NCBI RefSeq assembly: GCF_000243095.1 | Contig: NZ_AHJE01000044.1 | Coordinates: forward strand, 177,634 to 241,633 | From: Cupriavidus basilensis OR16 | GTDB lineage: Bacteria; Pseudomonadota; Gammaproteobacteria; Burkholderiales; Burkholderiaceae | Reading direction: 5' to 3' | DNA: 64,000 nucleotides | Shown here: piece by piece, positions 1-7,652 of the stretch | How the letters are laid out: every line of letters begins with the position of its first letter | Numbering within the stretch: the stretch's first letter is position 1 | Position numbers and translations under genes: made by a program | Notes under the pieces: generated by a model | Seen by the model: only the letters and a program-made list of their open reading frames with translations | The model's database searches: none | Told to the model about the DNA's origin: nothing

Positions 1-91
1 CGCACTGGAGTGGTGCGCGGCGAGGGCCGGAGCACGGCGCGGATGACCGCGCGCATGTCCGGGCCATCTGCCACGCTGGCCCTCGCGCGAT

Positions 92-598
92 TTACTTCGC
101 GGCGACAGGCGCTTCTGCCTCGACCTTGACGGCCACGGCCTTCTTCGGCGCTGCCGGCTTGCGCGCGGCCTTCACGACGGCCTTCTTCGCGGCCTTCGGA
201 GCTGCAGCCTTCGGCGCTGCTGCTGCCTTGGGTGCTGCCTTCGGTGCTGCCTTCTTGGCGGCGGCCGGCTTTGCGGCCTTCTTTGCCACTGCGGCCTTCA
301 CCACCGGCTTCTTCGCAGCCGGCTTGGCCTTGGCCTTTTGTGCGGCCAGCTTTTCCTTGGCGGCTTGCTTTTCTGCCAGCACTGCCTTCTTGGCGGCTTC
401 AGCAGCGACCTTGATTTCGCGCTTAGCCGTTTCGATCGCCTTCTTTGCCTCAGCGCGCAGCTTCAGCAGGCCCTTCTTTGCAGCGGCCAGTTCGCGAGCC
501 AGCACGCTAGCCTTCTTCGCGGGAACTGCTGCCTTCTTGGCGGCTGCCGGCTTGGTCTTTGCTGCTGCGCTGGTTGCGACTTTATTTGCTACGGCCAT
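92..598 (-). CDS. Histone H1-like Ala/Lys-rich nucleoid protein
   Basis: A 168-residue protein made almost only of Ala, Lys, Pro and Val. Residues 1-30 are a basic Ala-rich head, residues about 31-90 form a Lys/Glu/Ala segment with heptad-like spacing that probably makes a helix, and the rest is a tail of repeated AAKK, KPAA and APKAA units. This layout is that of bacterial H1-like DNA-binding proteins common in Burkholderiaceae, which bind DNA through their charged tails and are thought to tune nucleoid compaction. The function is inferred from composition; no folded domain can be recognised. It stands alone, transcribed leftward towards the window edge. Repeat number in such tails varies between strains. 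Confidence 0.85.
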   Translation of the reverse strand: MAVANKVATSAAAKTKPAAAKKAAVPAKKASVLARELAAAKKGLLKLRAEAKKAIETAKREIKVAAEAAKKAVLAEKQAAKEKLAAQKAKAKPAAKKPVVKAAVAKKAAKPAAAKKAAPKAAPKAAAAPKAAAPKAAKKAVVKAARKPAAPKKAVAVKVEAEAPVAAK

Positions 599-769
599 TT
601 GTATTTACCCGTTAGTTGTAGGAGCGCGGAGTATAACCGGAAGCGCGGCATTACTCGCGCGCCGCGAAGTTAAGCGGCGTGGTTTCGGGTTGAATGCGTG
701 CGCGGATACAACGTTTCTCGTGCGTCCACGGCACGGGCATTCAATGAGAATATGCAATACGTATTGCGT

Positions 770-1366
770 TTAGCGCGTATTGACCTGGACCTTGATACCA
801 TCGGGCAACACGGTAATGGCGCCCGGCTCCACTTCTTTGCCGGCCACGCGCAATTGGTCCGGCGTAAAGGTGTACAGCGGGTAATCGCGCAGCAACTGCT
901 GGGCCACCACGGCGCCGATGGCGTTCAATTGCTCGCCGTACTGCGCCGGCATGCCGTCTACCTGAACCCGTTCGACCGACGGATTGTCGAGCAGCACGGC
1001 GCGTTTTGCCGGGTCGTATTTCAGCCCGCTGCTGAGCGACAGCGTGCCGTTGATCGGCGGCGCCGGCAGCAGGGTATTGGTGAGTCGCGCGTCCATCCGG
1101 GTGGTCACGCGATTGTTCGCGTCGTCGAGCACCAGGTGCGGATGCGTCAGTTGCACGTCGACCACCTGGCCGTAGCGCAGCGTGGCGGGGAAACGTTTGT
1201 CGACGGCAGCCTGCAGTTCGTCGCGGGAGAAGGTGTAGTCGCCGGTCCAGACGTTGTAGCCGGCCCAGGCGCTGGCGGCGCCAAGCGCGGCGATGACGGC
1301 GACGGCCTTCAGGGTCTTGGCGCGGATGGCCCGTGCGGGCTGGCGCCGGGAGTGGGATGTCGGCAT
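770..1366 (-). CDS. DUF1439 (YceB-like) membrane-anchored protein
   Basis: A 198-residue protein with a basic N-terminus, one hydrophobic segment at about residues 20-37 and a periplasmic remainder. The part from about residue 45 on (YTFSRDELQAAVDKRFP, later PAQYGEQLNAIG and YTFTPDQLRV) resembles DUF1439/YceB proteins, a family usually annotated as lipoproteins of unknown role. Here there is no lipobox cysteine, so it is probably held by an uncleaved signal anchor. slyX lies upstream on the same strand with a 109-bp gap, so co-transcription is possible. No reaction can be assigned. Family assignment comes from recall of the motif pattern, so confidence is moderate for the family and high for the gene. 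Confidence 0.75.
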   Translation of the reverse strand: MPTSHSRRQPARAIRAKTLKAVAVIAALGAASAWAGYNVWTGDYTFSRDELQAAVDKRFPATLRYGQVVDVQLTHPHLVLDDANNRVTTRMDARLTNTLLPAPPINGTLSLSSGLKYDPAKRAVLLDNPSVERVQVDGMPAQYGEQLNAIGAVVAQQLLRDYPLYTFTPDQLRVAGKEVEPGAITVLPDGIKVQVNTR

Positions 1367-1475
1367 GCGGGTGGGTCCAGGTTGGCGTCTTGCGCGTTAT
1401 CCGGTCTGACCGTGGCGGCAGTGGCTTTGTTCAATCGTGCCGGATGGCGCGGCGACGCGCAGCCGCCGCGCACGC

Positions 1476-1679
1476 TCAATAGTGCGGCGGGATTTCGTGC
1501 TGCGGGCCGCCTTCGGCGCCGCCGGTGCCGCTGGCGCGCATTTGCTGGTAGAGCGCCTGCAACTGCTCTTGCAACAGGTCGATCTGCCGCTGTTGCCTGG
1601 CCACGGCGAGGTTGAGCGTGTCGAGAAGGTCATCCTGGAAGGCAACCTTGATTTCGAGTTCGGTCAGGCGGGATTCCAT
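1476..1679 (-). CDS. slyX: SlyX family protein
   Basis: A 67-residue, almost wholly coiled-coil protein starting MESRLTELEIKVAFQDDLLD and ending with the PPHY tail typical of SlyX. The family is widespread in proteobacteria and has no settled biochemical role. The open frame continues 45 codons further upstream, but the start at 1679 is preferred: it gives the usual family length and has a GGAG sequence eight bases ahead, whereas the upstream extension is Pro/Arg-rich and unlike the family. It is followed on the same strand by the DUF1439 gene. Confidence 0.9.
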   Translation of the reverse strand: MESRLTELEIKVAFQDDLLDTLNLAVARQQRQIDLLQEQLQALYQQMRASGTGGAEGGPQHEIPPHY

Positions 1680-2091
1680 TGCAATTCTCCGGTGGGGTGG
1701 GAATTGTAAGGCTTGGGGCCGGTGAGCTGGGTGGCCGGGAGGGGCTCCCGGTAGCGGATATCGCTCCAGGCAAGCCGTCCGCCGCTCGCGGGATGACTGG
1801 CCACGAGGTGGCAAGCGCTACCGGTTTCGTCGTGGGCACGGCGGCACCGTGGCGCTCAAGGCCGCGCGCAACGTCGGCGAGGCGCATGGTTGCGAGGCGA
1901 ACCAAAGGCGGCACCCGAGGATCGTCCGAATCATCCTGGAGATTAAGATTGTCAGAATGCAACCGCTTTAGCGGTTTGCGCTAAATAAAGGAAAGAAAAT
2001 GAAGCGGTTTGTATAAGTTTGGGAAACTTCCTAGGCCCAATGATTAGAAGCACGTGGATCATGCATGGAATCCAATCCCAGGGAGTGCCAC
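1680..2091. other. Intergenic region between slyX and the adhesin pair
   Basis: About 410 bp between divergent genes. The left half is GC-rich and can be read as open frames only with unnatural composition. The right part, 1940-2060, is AT-rich for this genome and probably holds the promoter of the adhesin-like gene. It contains a small hairpin, AACCGC-TTTA-GCGGTT at 1961-1976, and the GCGGTTT arm recurs near 2004. No gene can be supported here. Confidence 0.5.
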
Positions 2092-3081
2092 GTGAAGAAA
2101 CGACGAAGGAACGCAATCGGCTGGTGTTTTCAAGGGCAACGAGGCTGGCGCATTGCCAGCCTCGTTGCCACGTTGCTGACGCAGGTCAGCGCCGCTGCTG
2201 CCTCCACCACGATCACCGCATTCGGGCAGCAAATCGCATTGCCCTCGACCTCGCCCGTGGGCACCATCCTCGCCCGTCATTTCATTTCGCCCGGGCAAGC
2301 TTGCGGAGCGCCGACATGCAAGTTGGGCAGCGTCGCCCTGTGGTACAACGGGGGGAGCTTTCCTGCGCTTGGTCCCATCATCACAACCAACGTCTCGGGC
2401 ATCTCCACCCGCCTCCTGATCAACGGGCAAGCCGTATCCGGTGGCAACCTTCCCTCCGTCACAGAGGTCAGCGCGATCGAGATTCAACTGGTGCGCGATG
2501 AACGCACTTTCATTAAAGGCTCTTTGATGTCGACCGCGCAGCCGGGATATTTCACCCTATGCTCACGACCTGTGCCCAATACCGGCTGGCCCGGCTATCC
2601 TTGCAAGTCGGGCGATTATGGACAATTCGCCACCGTCGATCTTCGCGGTACGATTACGCCGATCAAGGGTACCTGCAGCACACCTGACCAGACCATCACG
2701 CTGCCTCCGGCGCTGGCGCCCGGGTTCAGGGGGGTCGGCACCACCATCGGCACAACGGCTTTCCAGCTTCGCGTGAACAACTGTCCCGCTGGTTTCTATC
2801 GGGTCGGCTATTCGTTCACGCCGGTCTCCGGCACCGTCGCGAATTTCCCCGGCACATTGGCACCCCTGAGCGGTTCAACCGCCACCGGCGTGGCCATCCG
2901 GCTCGCCGATCAGCAGAACGTCCCCATCGCCTTTGACCGTTCCATGGCGGTGACCGACTATGTTCAGTCAACCGGCGGATCCTTTTCGATCCCCCTCTCC
3001 GCCTCCTACGTCCAGACAAGCCCTGTTGTCACGGTCGGCACCATCAGGGGCGCTGTCAGCGTCCTGATCGACTATCAATAA
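2092..3081 (+). CDS. Fimbrial adhesin-like protein, copy 1
   Basis: A 329-residue secreted protein. A basic N-terminus and hydrophobic stretch (about residues 20-38, ending in SAAAAS) form a signal peptide. The middle contains a CGAPTC cysteine pair and a region like the receptor-binding half of tip adhesins. From about residue 185 (GTCSTPDQTITLPPALAPG) a pilin-type domain follows and ends with GAVSVLIDYQ, the C-terminal beta-strand pattern by which chaperone-usher subunits are recognised. The GTG at 2092 is chosen as start because GGGAG lies seven bases ahead and the next copy starts at the matching codon. No chaperone or usher is in the window, so these may be orphan tip subunits. A paralogue follows at once. 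Confidence 0.75.
   Translation: MKKRRRNAIGWCFQGQRGWRIASLVATLLTQVSAAAASTTITAFGQQIALPSTSPVGTILARHFISPGQACGAPTCKLGSVALWYNGGSFPALGPIITTNVSGISTRLLINGQAVSGGNLPSVTEVSAIEIQLVRDERTFIKGSLMSTAQPGYFTLCSRPVPNTGWPGYPCKSGDYGQFATVDLRGTITPIKGTCSTPDQTITLPPALAPGFRGVGTTIGTTAFQLRVNNCPAGFYRVGYSFTPVSGTVANFPGTLAPLSGSTATGVAIRLADQQNVPIAFDRSMAVTDYVQSTGGSFSIPLSASYVQTSPVVTVGTIRGAVSVLIDYQ
2135..2169 (+). promoter_or_regulatory. Perfect 15-bp hairpin inside signal-peptide codons (copy 1)
   Basis: GGCAACGAGGCTGGC at 2135-2149 is followed by GCATT and then by its exact reverse complement at 2155-2169. The hairpin lies 43 bases after the GTG start, in codons for the signal peptide. It is repeated unchanged in the second adhesin copy. 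Such a stable stem could slow translation or terminate early, but it has no T-run; a role is inferred only from its strength and conservation. Confidence 0.55.
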
Positions 3082-3262
3082 ATAGAGATCGGCGCAGCGA
3101 TCTCCAGATGTTCTCGAATGCAACCCATTTTGGATTTGACCAGGAAAGAGCGAGTATTTAATACCTGTCCTATATCTGGTGGTTGAGGATTCATAGATAA
3201 TCGCAACGGCTGCATCAATCGCATCAATCGCATCCGAGAAACGCAAATGACCAAGTGACAAA

Positions 3263-4243
3263 ATGACGAAACGAAGAAGGAACGCAATCGGCTGGTGTTT
3301 TCGAGGGCAACGAGGCTGGCGCATTGCCAGCCTCGTTGCCGCGTTGCTGATGCCGGCCAGCGCCGCTGCTGCCGTTACTGCGATCAGCGCGTTCGGGCAG
3401 CAGATCGCATTGCCCTCGACCACGCCTGTGGGCACCGTCGTCGGTCGTCATTTCATTTCGCCCGGGCAAGCTTGCGGAGCGCCGACATGCAAGTTGGGCA
3501 GCGTCGCCCTGTGGTACAACGGGGGGAGCGTTCCTTCGCTGGGTCCCATCATCACAACCAACGTCTCGGGCATCTCCACCCGCCTCCTGATCAACGGGCA
3601 AGCCGTATCCGGTGGCAACCTTCCCTCCGTCACAGAGGTCAGCGCGATCGAGGTTCAGTTGTTGCGCGATGCGCGCACGTTCATCGAAGGCTCTTTGAAG
3701 TCGAACGCGTATCCGGGATATTTCAACCTATGCGCACGATCTGTGCCTGCTGGCAATTCTTGCAAGTCGAGCAATGATTATGGAGGATTCGCCAGTATCG
3801 ATCTTAGCGGTAAGATTACGCCGATCAAGGGTACCTGCAGCACACCTGACCAGACCATCACGTTGCCTCCGGCGCTGGCGCCCGGGTTCAGGGGTGTCGG
3901 CACGGCCATCGGCACGACGGCTTTCCAGCTTCGCCTGAACAACTGTCCCGCTGGTTTCTATCGGGTCGGCTATTCGTTCACGCCGGTCTCCGGCACCGTC
4001 GCGAATTTCCCCGGCACATTGGCACCCCTGAGCGGTTCAACCGCCACCGGCGTGGCCATCCGGCTCGCCGATCAGCAGAACGTCCCCATCGCCTTTGACC
4101 GTTCCATGGCGGTGACCGACTATGTTCAGTCAACCGGCGGATCCTTTTCGATCCCCCTCTCCGCCTCCTACGTCCAGACAAAGCCTGTTGTCACGGCCGG
4201 CACCATCAGGGGCGCTGTCAGCGTCCTGATCGACTATCAATAA
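3263..4243 (+). CDS. Fimbrial adhesin-like protein, copy 2
   Basis: A 326-residue paralogue of the preceding gene. The two proteins share the signal peptide, the CGAPTC motif, the whole pilin-type domain and the terminal LIDYQ. They differ most in the middle (residues about 130-180), where copy 2 has NLCARSVPAGNSCKSSNDYG in place of a longer loop in copy 1. The third quarter onward is almost identical at DNA level, pointing to a recent duplication or ongoing gene conversion. The 181-bp spacer has no clear terminator, so both may be on one transcript. The role is inferred to be adhesion at a pilus tip or on the surface; assembly genes must be elsewhere. Confidence 0.75.
   Translation: MTKRRRNAIGWCFRGQRGWRIASLVAALLMPASAAAAVTAISAFGQQIALPSTTPVGTVVGRHFISPGQACGAPTCKLGSVALWYNGGSVPSLGPIITTNVSGISTRLLINGQAVSGGNLPSVTEVSAIEVQLLRDARTFIEGSLKSNAYPGYFNLCARSVPAGNSCKSSNDYGGFASIDLSGKITPIKGTCSTPDQTITLPPALAPGFRGVGTAIGTTAFQLRLNNCPAGFYRVGYSFTPVSGTVANFPGTLAPLSGSTATGVAIRLADQQNVPIAFDRSMAVTDYVQSTGGSFSIPLSASYVQTKPVVTAGTIRGAVSVLIDYQ
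3306..3340 (+). promoter_or_regulatory. Perfect 15-bp hairpin inside signal-peptide codons (copy 2)
   Basis: The same stem as in copy 1: GGCAACGAGGCTGGC at 3306-3320, loop GCATT, and its reverse complement at 3326-3340. It begins 43 bases after the ATG at 3263. Confidence 0.55.
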
Positions 4244-4297
4244 ATAGAGACCGGCGCAGCGGGCTTTGCGCCATTCCCCGGGCTCCCTCCCAAGGGC

Positions 4298-5752
4298 TTA
4301 CTCCACCGTCAGCCTGGCCAGTCTCCCCACCGTAGCAAGCGCCGCATCCGTGCGCGCATCGAAATCGTGCCCGCAATTGATCCGCAGGCAGTGCCGAAAC
4401 CCGCCGTGCGCGGAGAAAATCGGCCCGGGCGCAATACTGATCCCATGCGAAAGCGCGTAGCGGTGCAAGGCCAGGCTATCGGTGCCCGCCGGCATTTCAA
4501 TCCACAGGAAATACCCGCCAGCCGGCCGCGTGGCCCGCGTACCCGCCGGGAAATGCCGCGCGATGGCCTGCGCGAAGGCGTCCTGCCGCTGCGCCAGCGC
4601 CTGGCGCAACTGGCGCAGGTGGCGGTCATACCCGCCCTTCTCCAGGTAGTTGAGCAGGGCCGCCTGCGTCGGCGCGGCCACCGTCAACGTGCTGGTGAGC
4701 TTGGCCCGTGCCACCTCGCGCGCGAAGCGTCCGGGCGCGGCCCAGCCGATCCGGTAGCCCGGCGCCAGGCATTTTGAGAACGATCCGCAGTGCATCACCA
4801 GCCCCTGCGTGTCGAATGCCTTGGCCGGGGTGGGGCGCTTGGCGCCGAAATACAGCTCGCCGTAGACGTCGTCCTCGATCAGCGGCACTGCGAAGCGCGC
4901 CAGCAATTGCACCAGTGCGCGCTTCTTGTCGTCGGGCATCAGGCTGCCTAGCGGATTCTGGAAATTGGTCATCAGCCAGCATGCGCTCGGGCGATGGCGC
5001 TCCAGCGCGCGGGCGAGGGCATCGAGCTCGATGCCTTCGCGCGGGTGCGTGGGCACTTCGATGGCGCGCAGGCCGTGGCGCTCCAGCGCCTGCAGCGCGC
5101 CGTAGAAGGTGGGCGACTCGATGATGACCGCGTCGCCCGGACGCGTGACGGCCGCCAGGCACAGATTCAGCGCTTCCAGCGCGCCGTTGGTGATGACGAT
5201 CTCGTCCGTATGCACGGTAAGCCCGTCGATCAGGTAGCGCAGCGCGATCTGGCGGCGCAGGCCGGCATTGCCCGGCGTCATGTCGTCCACCGAGCTCCAC
5301 GGGTCCAGGTGCTGGATCACGGCCGCCATGGATTTGGCGAGGCGTGGCAGCGGAAACAGCAGCGGGCTGGGAAACGCCGAGCCCAGAGGCACCAGTTCGC
5401 GCTGCTTGGCCGACGCCAGCACATCGAAGACCAGCTCGCTGACATTCAGCGCGGTGGATTCTTCCGCCGGTTGCGACGCGGCCTCGGGCTCGGGCGGCCG
5501 CACGCGGCTGGTGCTCGCCACGAAGTACCCGGAGCGCTGGCGCGCGATGATCAGGCCGCGCGCCTCCAGCAGGTAGTAAGCCTGGAACACCGTGGAGGGG
5601 CTGAGTCCGCGGCTGGCGCTGGCATGGCGCACGGAGGGCAGGCGGTCGCCGGGCCGCAGGGTGCCAGCCTGGATCGAGTGCGCGATATCGTCGGCCAGCA
5701 TTTCGTAGAGCGTGCCGGGCTGGCTGGGCTTGTCTGGTTGGCTGGACGGCAT
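4298..5752 (-). CDS. MocR/PdxR-type regulator (GntR HTH fused to aminotransferase)
   Basis: A 484-residue two-domain regulator. Residues about 12-80 form a GntR winged helix (LYEMLADDIAHSIQAG, then RPGDRLPSVRHASASRGLS and a beta-wing). From about residue 110 a class I aminotransferase fold follows, with the PLP-lysine motif SFSKCLAPGYRIGW. MocR regulators bind PLP or amino compounds and do not usually transaminate freely. The start at 5752 matches the usual family length; the open frame extends 81 codons further but into the leader of the divergent oxidase operon. It faces the oxidase genes across about 250 bp, so it may control them or only itself; the target is unknown. Confidence 0.88.
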   Translation of the reverse strand: MPSSQPDKPSQPGTLYEMLADDIAHSIQAGTLRPGDRLPSVRHASASRGLSPSTVFQAYYLLEARGLIIARQRSGYFVASTSRVRPPEPEAASQPAEESTALNVSELVFDVLASAKQRELVPLGSAFPSPLLFPLPRLAKSMAAVIQHLDPWSSVDDMTPGNAGLRRQIALRYLIDGLTVHTDEIVITNGALEALNLCLAAVTRPGDAVIIESPTFYGALQALERHGLRAIEVPTHPREGIELDALARALERHRPSACWLMTNFQNPLGSLMPDDKKRALVQLLARFAVPLIEDDVYGELYFGAKRPTPAKAFDTQGLVMHCGSFSKCLAPGYRIGWAAPGRFAREVARAKLTSTLTVAAPTQAALLNYLEKGGYDRHLRQLRQALAQRQDAFAQAIARHFPAGTRATRPAGGYFLWIEMPAGTDSLALHRYALSHGISIAPGPIFSAHGGFRHCLRINCGHDFDARTDAALATVGRLARLTVE

Positions 5753-6003
5753 CGGAGATCTGCTGTTTGTCGCATGGCTGGGTTCCTGCGACTGTATCGT
5801 ATCAGCGCGCGGCGCGGCATGGCGCCACCAGATTTTGCGGATTCCGCGCACTTGCTGCGGCAACATGTCACGCCCGTATCCATCTGATCCGGTCGAATCG
5901 GTTGGCTCTGATTCTGTTCGGACCGGCCTTGCCTCCTTAGCATTCAGCGCTGTCCCTAAGTCATGGCGGTCACGGCGCCGCCGTGCGGAGTGCAAGGAAA
6001 TCC

Positions 6004-7650
6004 ATGGATCCCACGAGTCTGTTGTTGGCTACCTTCCTGCTGTCGGTCGGTGGCTTGTTTGCCTTTATCTGGTCGCTGCGCAAGGGCCTGTTCGATCTCG
6101 AAGCCGCGGGCGCGCGCACCATCTTCGCGCCCGGCGAGGTCGGCCAGCCGGAGGAGCCGTCGAGCGACGCGGCACAGCGCCAGGCGCTCTGGGCGGGCGC
6201 GGCGTCCAGCCGGGAGGCGCCTGCCGCCACCGCCGCCGCGCGCGCCGATCTCGAGGCGGAGCTGGCCGCGCGGCATGAGGCCGATCGCTCCAGCGCCCTG
6301 CCGGCGCTGCTGATGCTGTGCTGCGCCGTGGTCTGGCTGGTGGTGGCATCCGCCGCCGGCCTGCTCAGTTCGCTCAAGCTGCATATGCCCGACCTGCTGA
6401 CCGAGCAGGCCTGGCTTTCCTTTGGCCGCCTGCGCACGCTGCACCTGAACGCGGTGGCCTATGGCTGGGCGCCGATGGGGCTGCTCGGGCTGACGCTGTG
6501 GATGCTGCCGCGCTTGCTGCGCACGCCGCTGCTGGGCGGGCGCTTCGCCATGATCGGCGCGCTGGTCTGGAACGCGGGGCTGGTGGCCGGGCTGGGCAGC
6601 ATCGCCATCGGCATCAATGCCGGCCTGGAGTGGCTGGAGATCCCGTGGCAGGTGGGCCTGCTGTTCGCGCTCGGCGGGATGATGATCGGCTTGCCGCTGG
6701 CATTCATGCTGCAAAAGCGCCGCGTCCATCATCTGTACGTGTCGGTCTGGTACATCGGCGCGGCGCTGTTCTGGTTTCCGGTGCTGTACGTGGTGGCCAA
6801 GATCCCGGGCGTGCATTTCGGTGTGGAGCAGGCCACCATGAACTGGTGGTTCGGGCACAACGTGCTGGGCTTGTTCTATACGCCGCTGTCGCTCGCCTCG
6901 GTCTATTACTTCCTGCCCAAGGTGATCGGGCGGCCGGTGCGTTCGTACAACCTGTCGCTGCTGGGCTTCTGGACGCTGGCGTTCTTCTACGGCCAGGTCG
7001 GCGCGCACCACCTGATCGGCGGCCCGATTCCGCCGTGGCTGATCACGCTGTCGATCGTGCAGAGCGTGATGATGATCATCCCGGTGACCGCGTTCTCGGT
7101 GAACCAGCACCTCACGCTCAAGGGGCATTTCGGCGCGCTGCGCCACTCGGCTACGCTGCGCTTCATCGTGTTCGGCGCCATCATGTACACGCTGGCGTCG
7201 GTGCAGGGCTCGTTCGAGGCGCTGCGCTCGCTTAACGCGGTGACGCACTTCACGCACTTCACCGTGGCGCACGCGCACCTGGGCATGTACGGCTTCGTGT
7301 CCATGGTGATCTTCGGCGGCATCTACTTTGCCCTGCCGCGCATCGTCGACGCGCCGTGGCCCCGGCCCGCACTGATCTCGCTGCATTTCTGGCTGGTGGT
7401 GGCGGGCTTCTCCACTTACCTCGTCACGCTGAGCATCGGCGGCGTGCTGCAGGGCCTGGCGCTGCTGGACCCGGCGCGTCCCTTCATGGAATCGGTGACG
7501 GTCACGCTGCCCTGGCTGCAGGGGCGCTCGCTTGGCGGCGCGCTGATGACGCTCGGGCACCTGGTCTTTGCCTTCCACTTTGCCTTGATGGTCTTGCGTC
7601 CCTCCGCGCTTGCGCAGACCGATCGCATGGTTTCCCAAGCGGCTGCCTGA
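6004..7650 (+). CDS. ccoN: cbb3-type oxidase subunit I (CcoN-like) with fused CcoS-like N-terminus
   Basis: A 548-residue heme-copper oxidase core subunit. Residues 1-45 (one membrane helix then FIWSLRKGLFDLEAAGAR) resemble CcoS, normally a separate small assembly protein, and are joined by an Ala-rich linker to a CcoN-like body with about 12 helices. Expected ligands are present: His147 for low-spin heme, His285 and His335-His336 for CuB, Tyr329 at the cross-link position, His423/His425 for the hemes. It should reduce oxygen in the inner membrane using electrons from the cytochromes encoded next. The ATG at 6004 has AAGGA six bases ahead; an in-frame GTG at 5983 is less likely. First gene of a tight operon. 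Confidence 0.85.
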   Translation: MDPTSLLLATFLLSVGGLFAFIWSLRKGLFDLEAAGARTIFAPGEVGQPEEPSSDAAQRQALWAGAASSREAPAATAAARADLEAELAARHEADRSSALPALLMLCCAVVWLVVASAAGLLSSLKLHMPDLLTEQAWLSFGRLRTLHLNAVAYGWAPMGLLGLTLWMLPRLLRTPLLGGRFAMIGALVWNAGLVAGLGSIAIGINAGLEWLEIPWQVGLLFALGGMMIGLPLAFMLQKRRVHHLYVSVWYIGAALFWFPVLYVVAKIPGVHFGVEQATMNWWFGHNVLGLFYTPLSLASVYYFLPKVIGRPVRSYNLSLLGFWTLAFFYGQVGAHHLIGGPIPPWLITLSIVQSVMMIIPVTAFSVNQHLTLKGHFGALRHSATLRFIVFGAIMYTLASVQGSFEALRSLNAVTHFTHFTVAHAHLGMYGFVSMVIFGGIYFALPRIVDAPWPRPALISLHFWLVVAGFSTYLVTLSIGGVLQGLALLDPARPFMESVTVTLPWLQGRSLGGALMTLGHLVFAFHFALMVLRPSALAQTDRMVSQAAA

Positions 7651-7652
7651 AC

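Noticed and set aside
126..773. 215-codon plus-strand frame over the H1-like gene
   Set aside because: Phe/Ala-rich mirror of the Ala/Lys repeats; no start signal or family likeness.
698..1615. 305-codon plus-strand frame over DUF1439 and slyX
   Set aside because: Antisense to two supported genes, Arg/Gly-rich composition typical of a shadow frame in high-GC DNA.
1630..1962. 110-codon leftward frame upstream of slyX
   Set aside because: Overlaps slyX in another frame and has Pro/Thr-rich content without domain features.
4253..4272. Small hairpin GGCGCA...TGCGCC after the second adhesin gene
   Set aside because: Only six pairs and no T-run; too weak to call a terminator.
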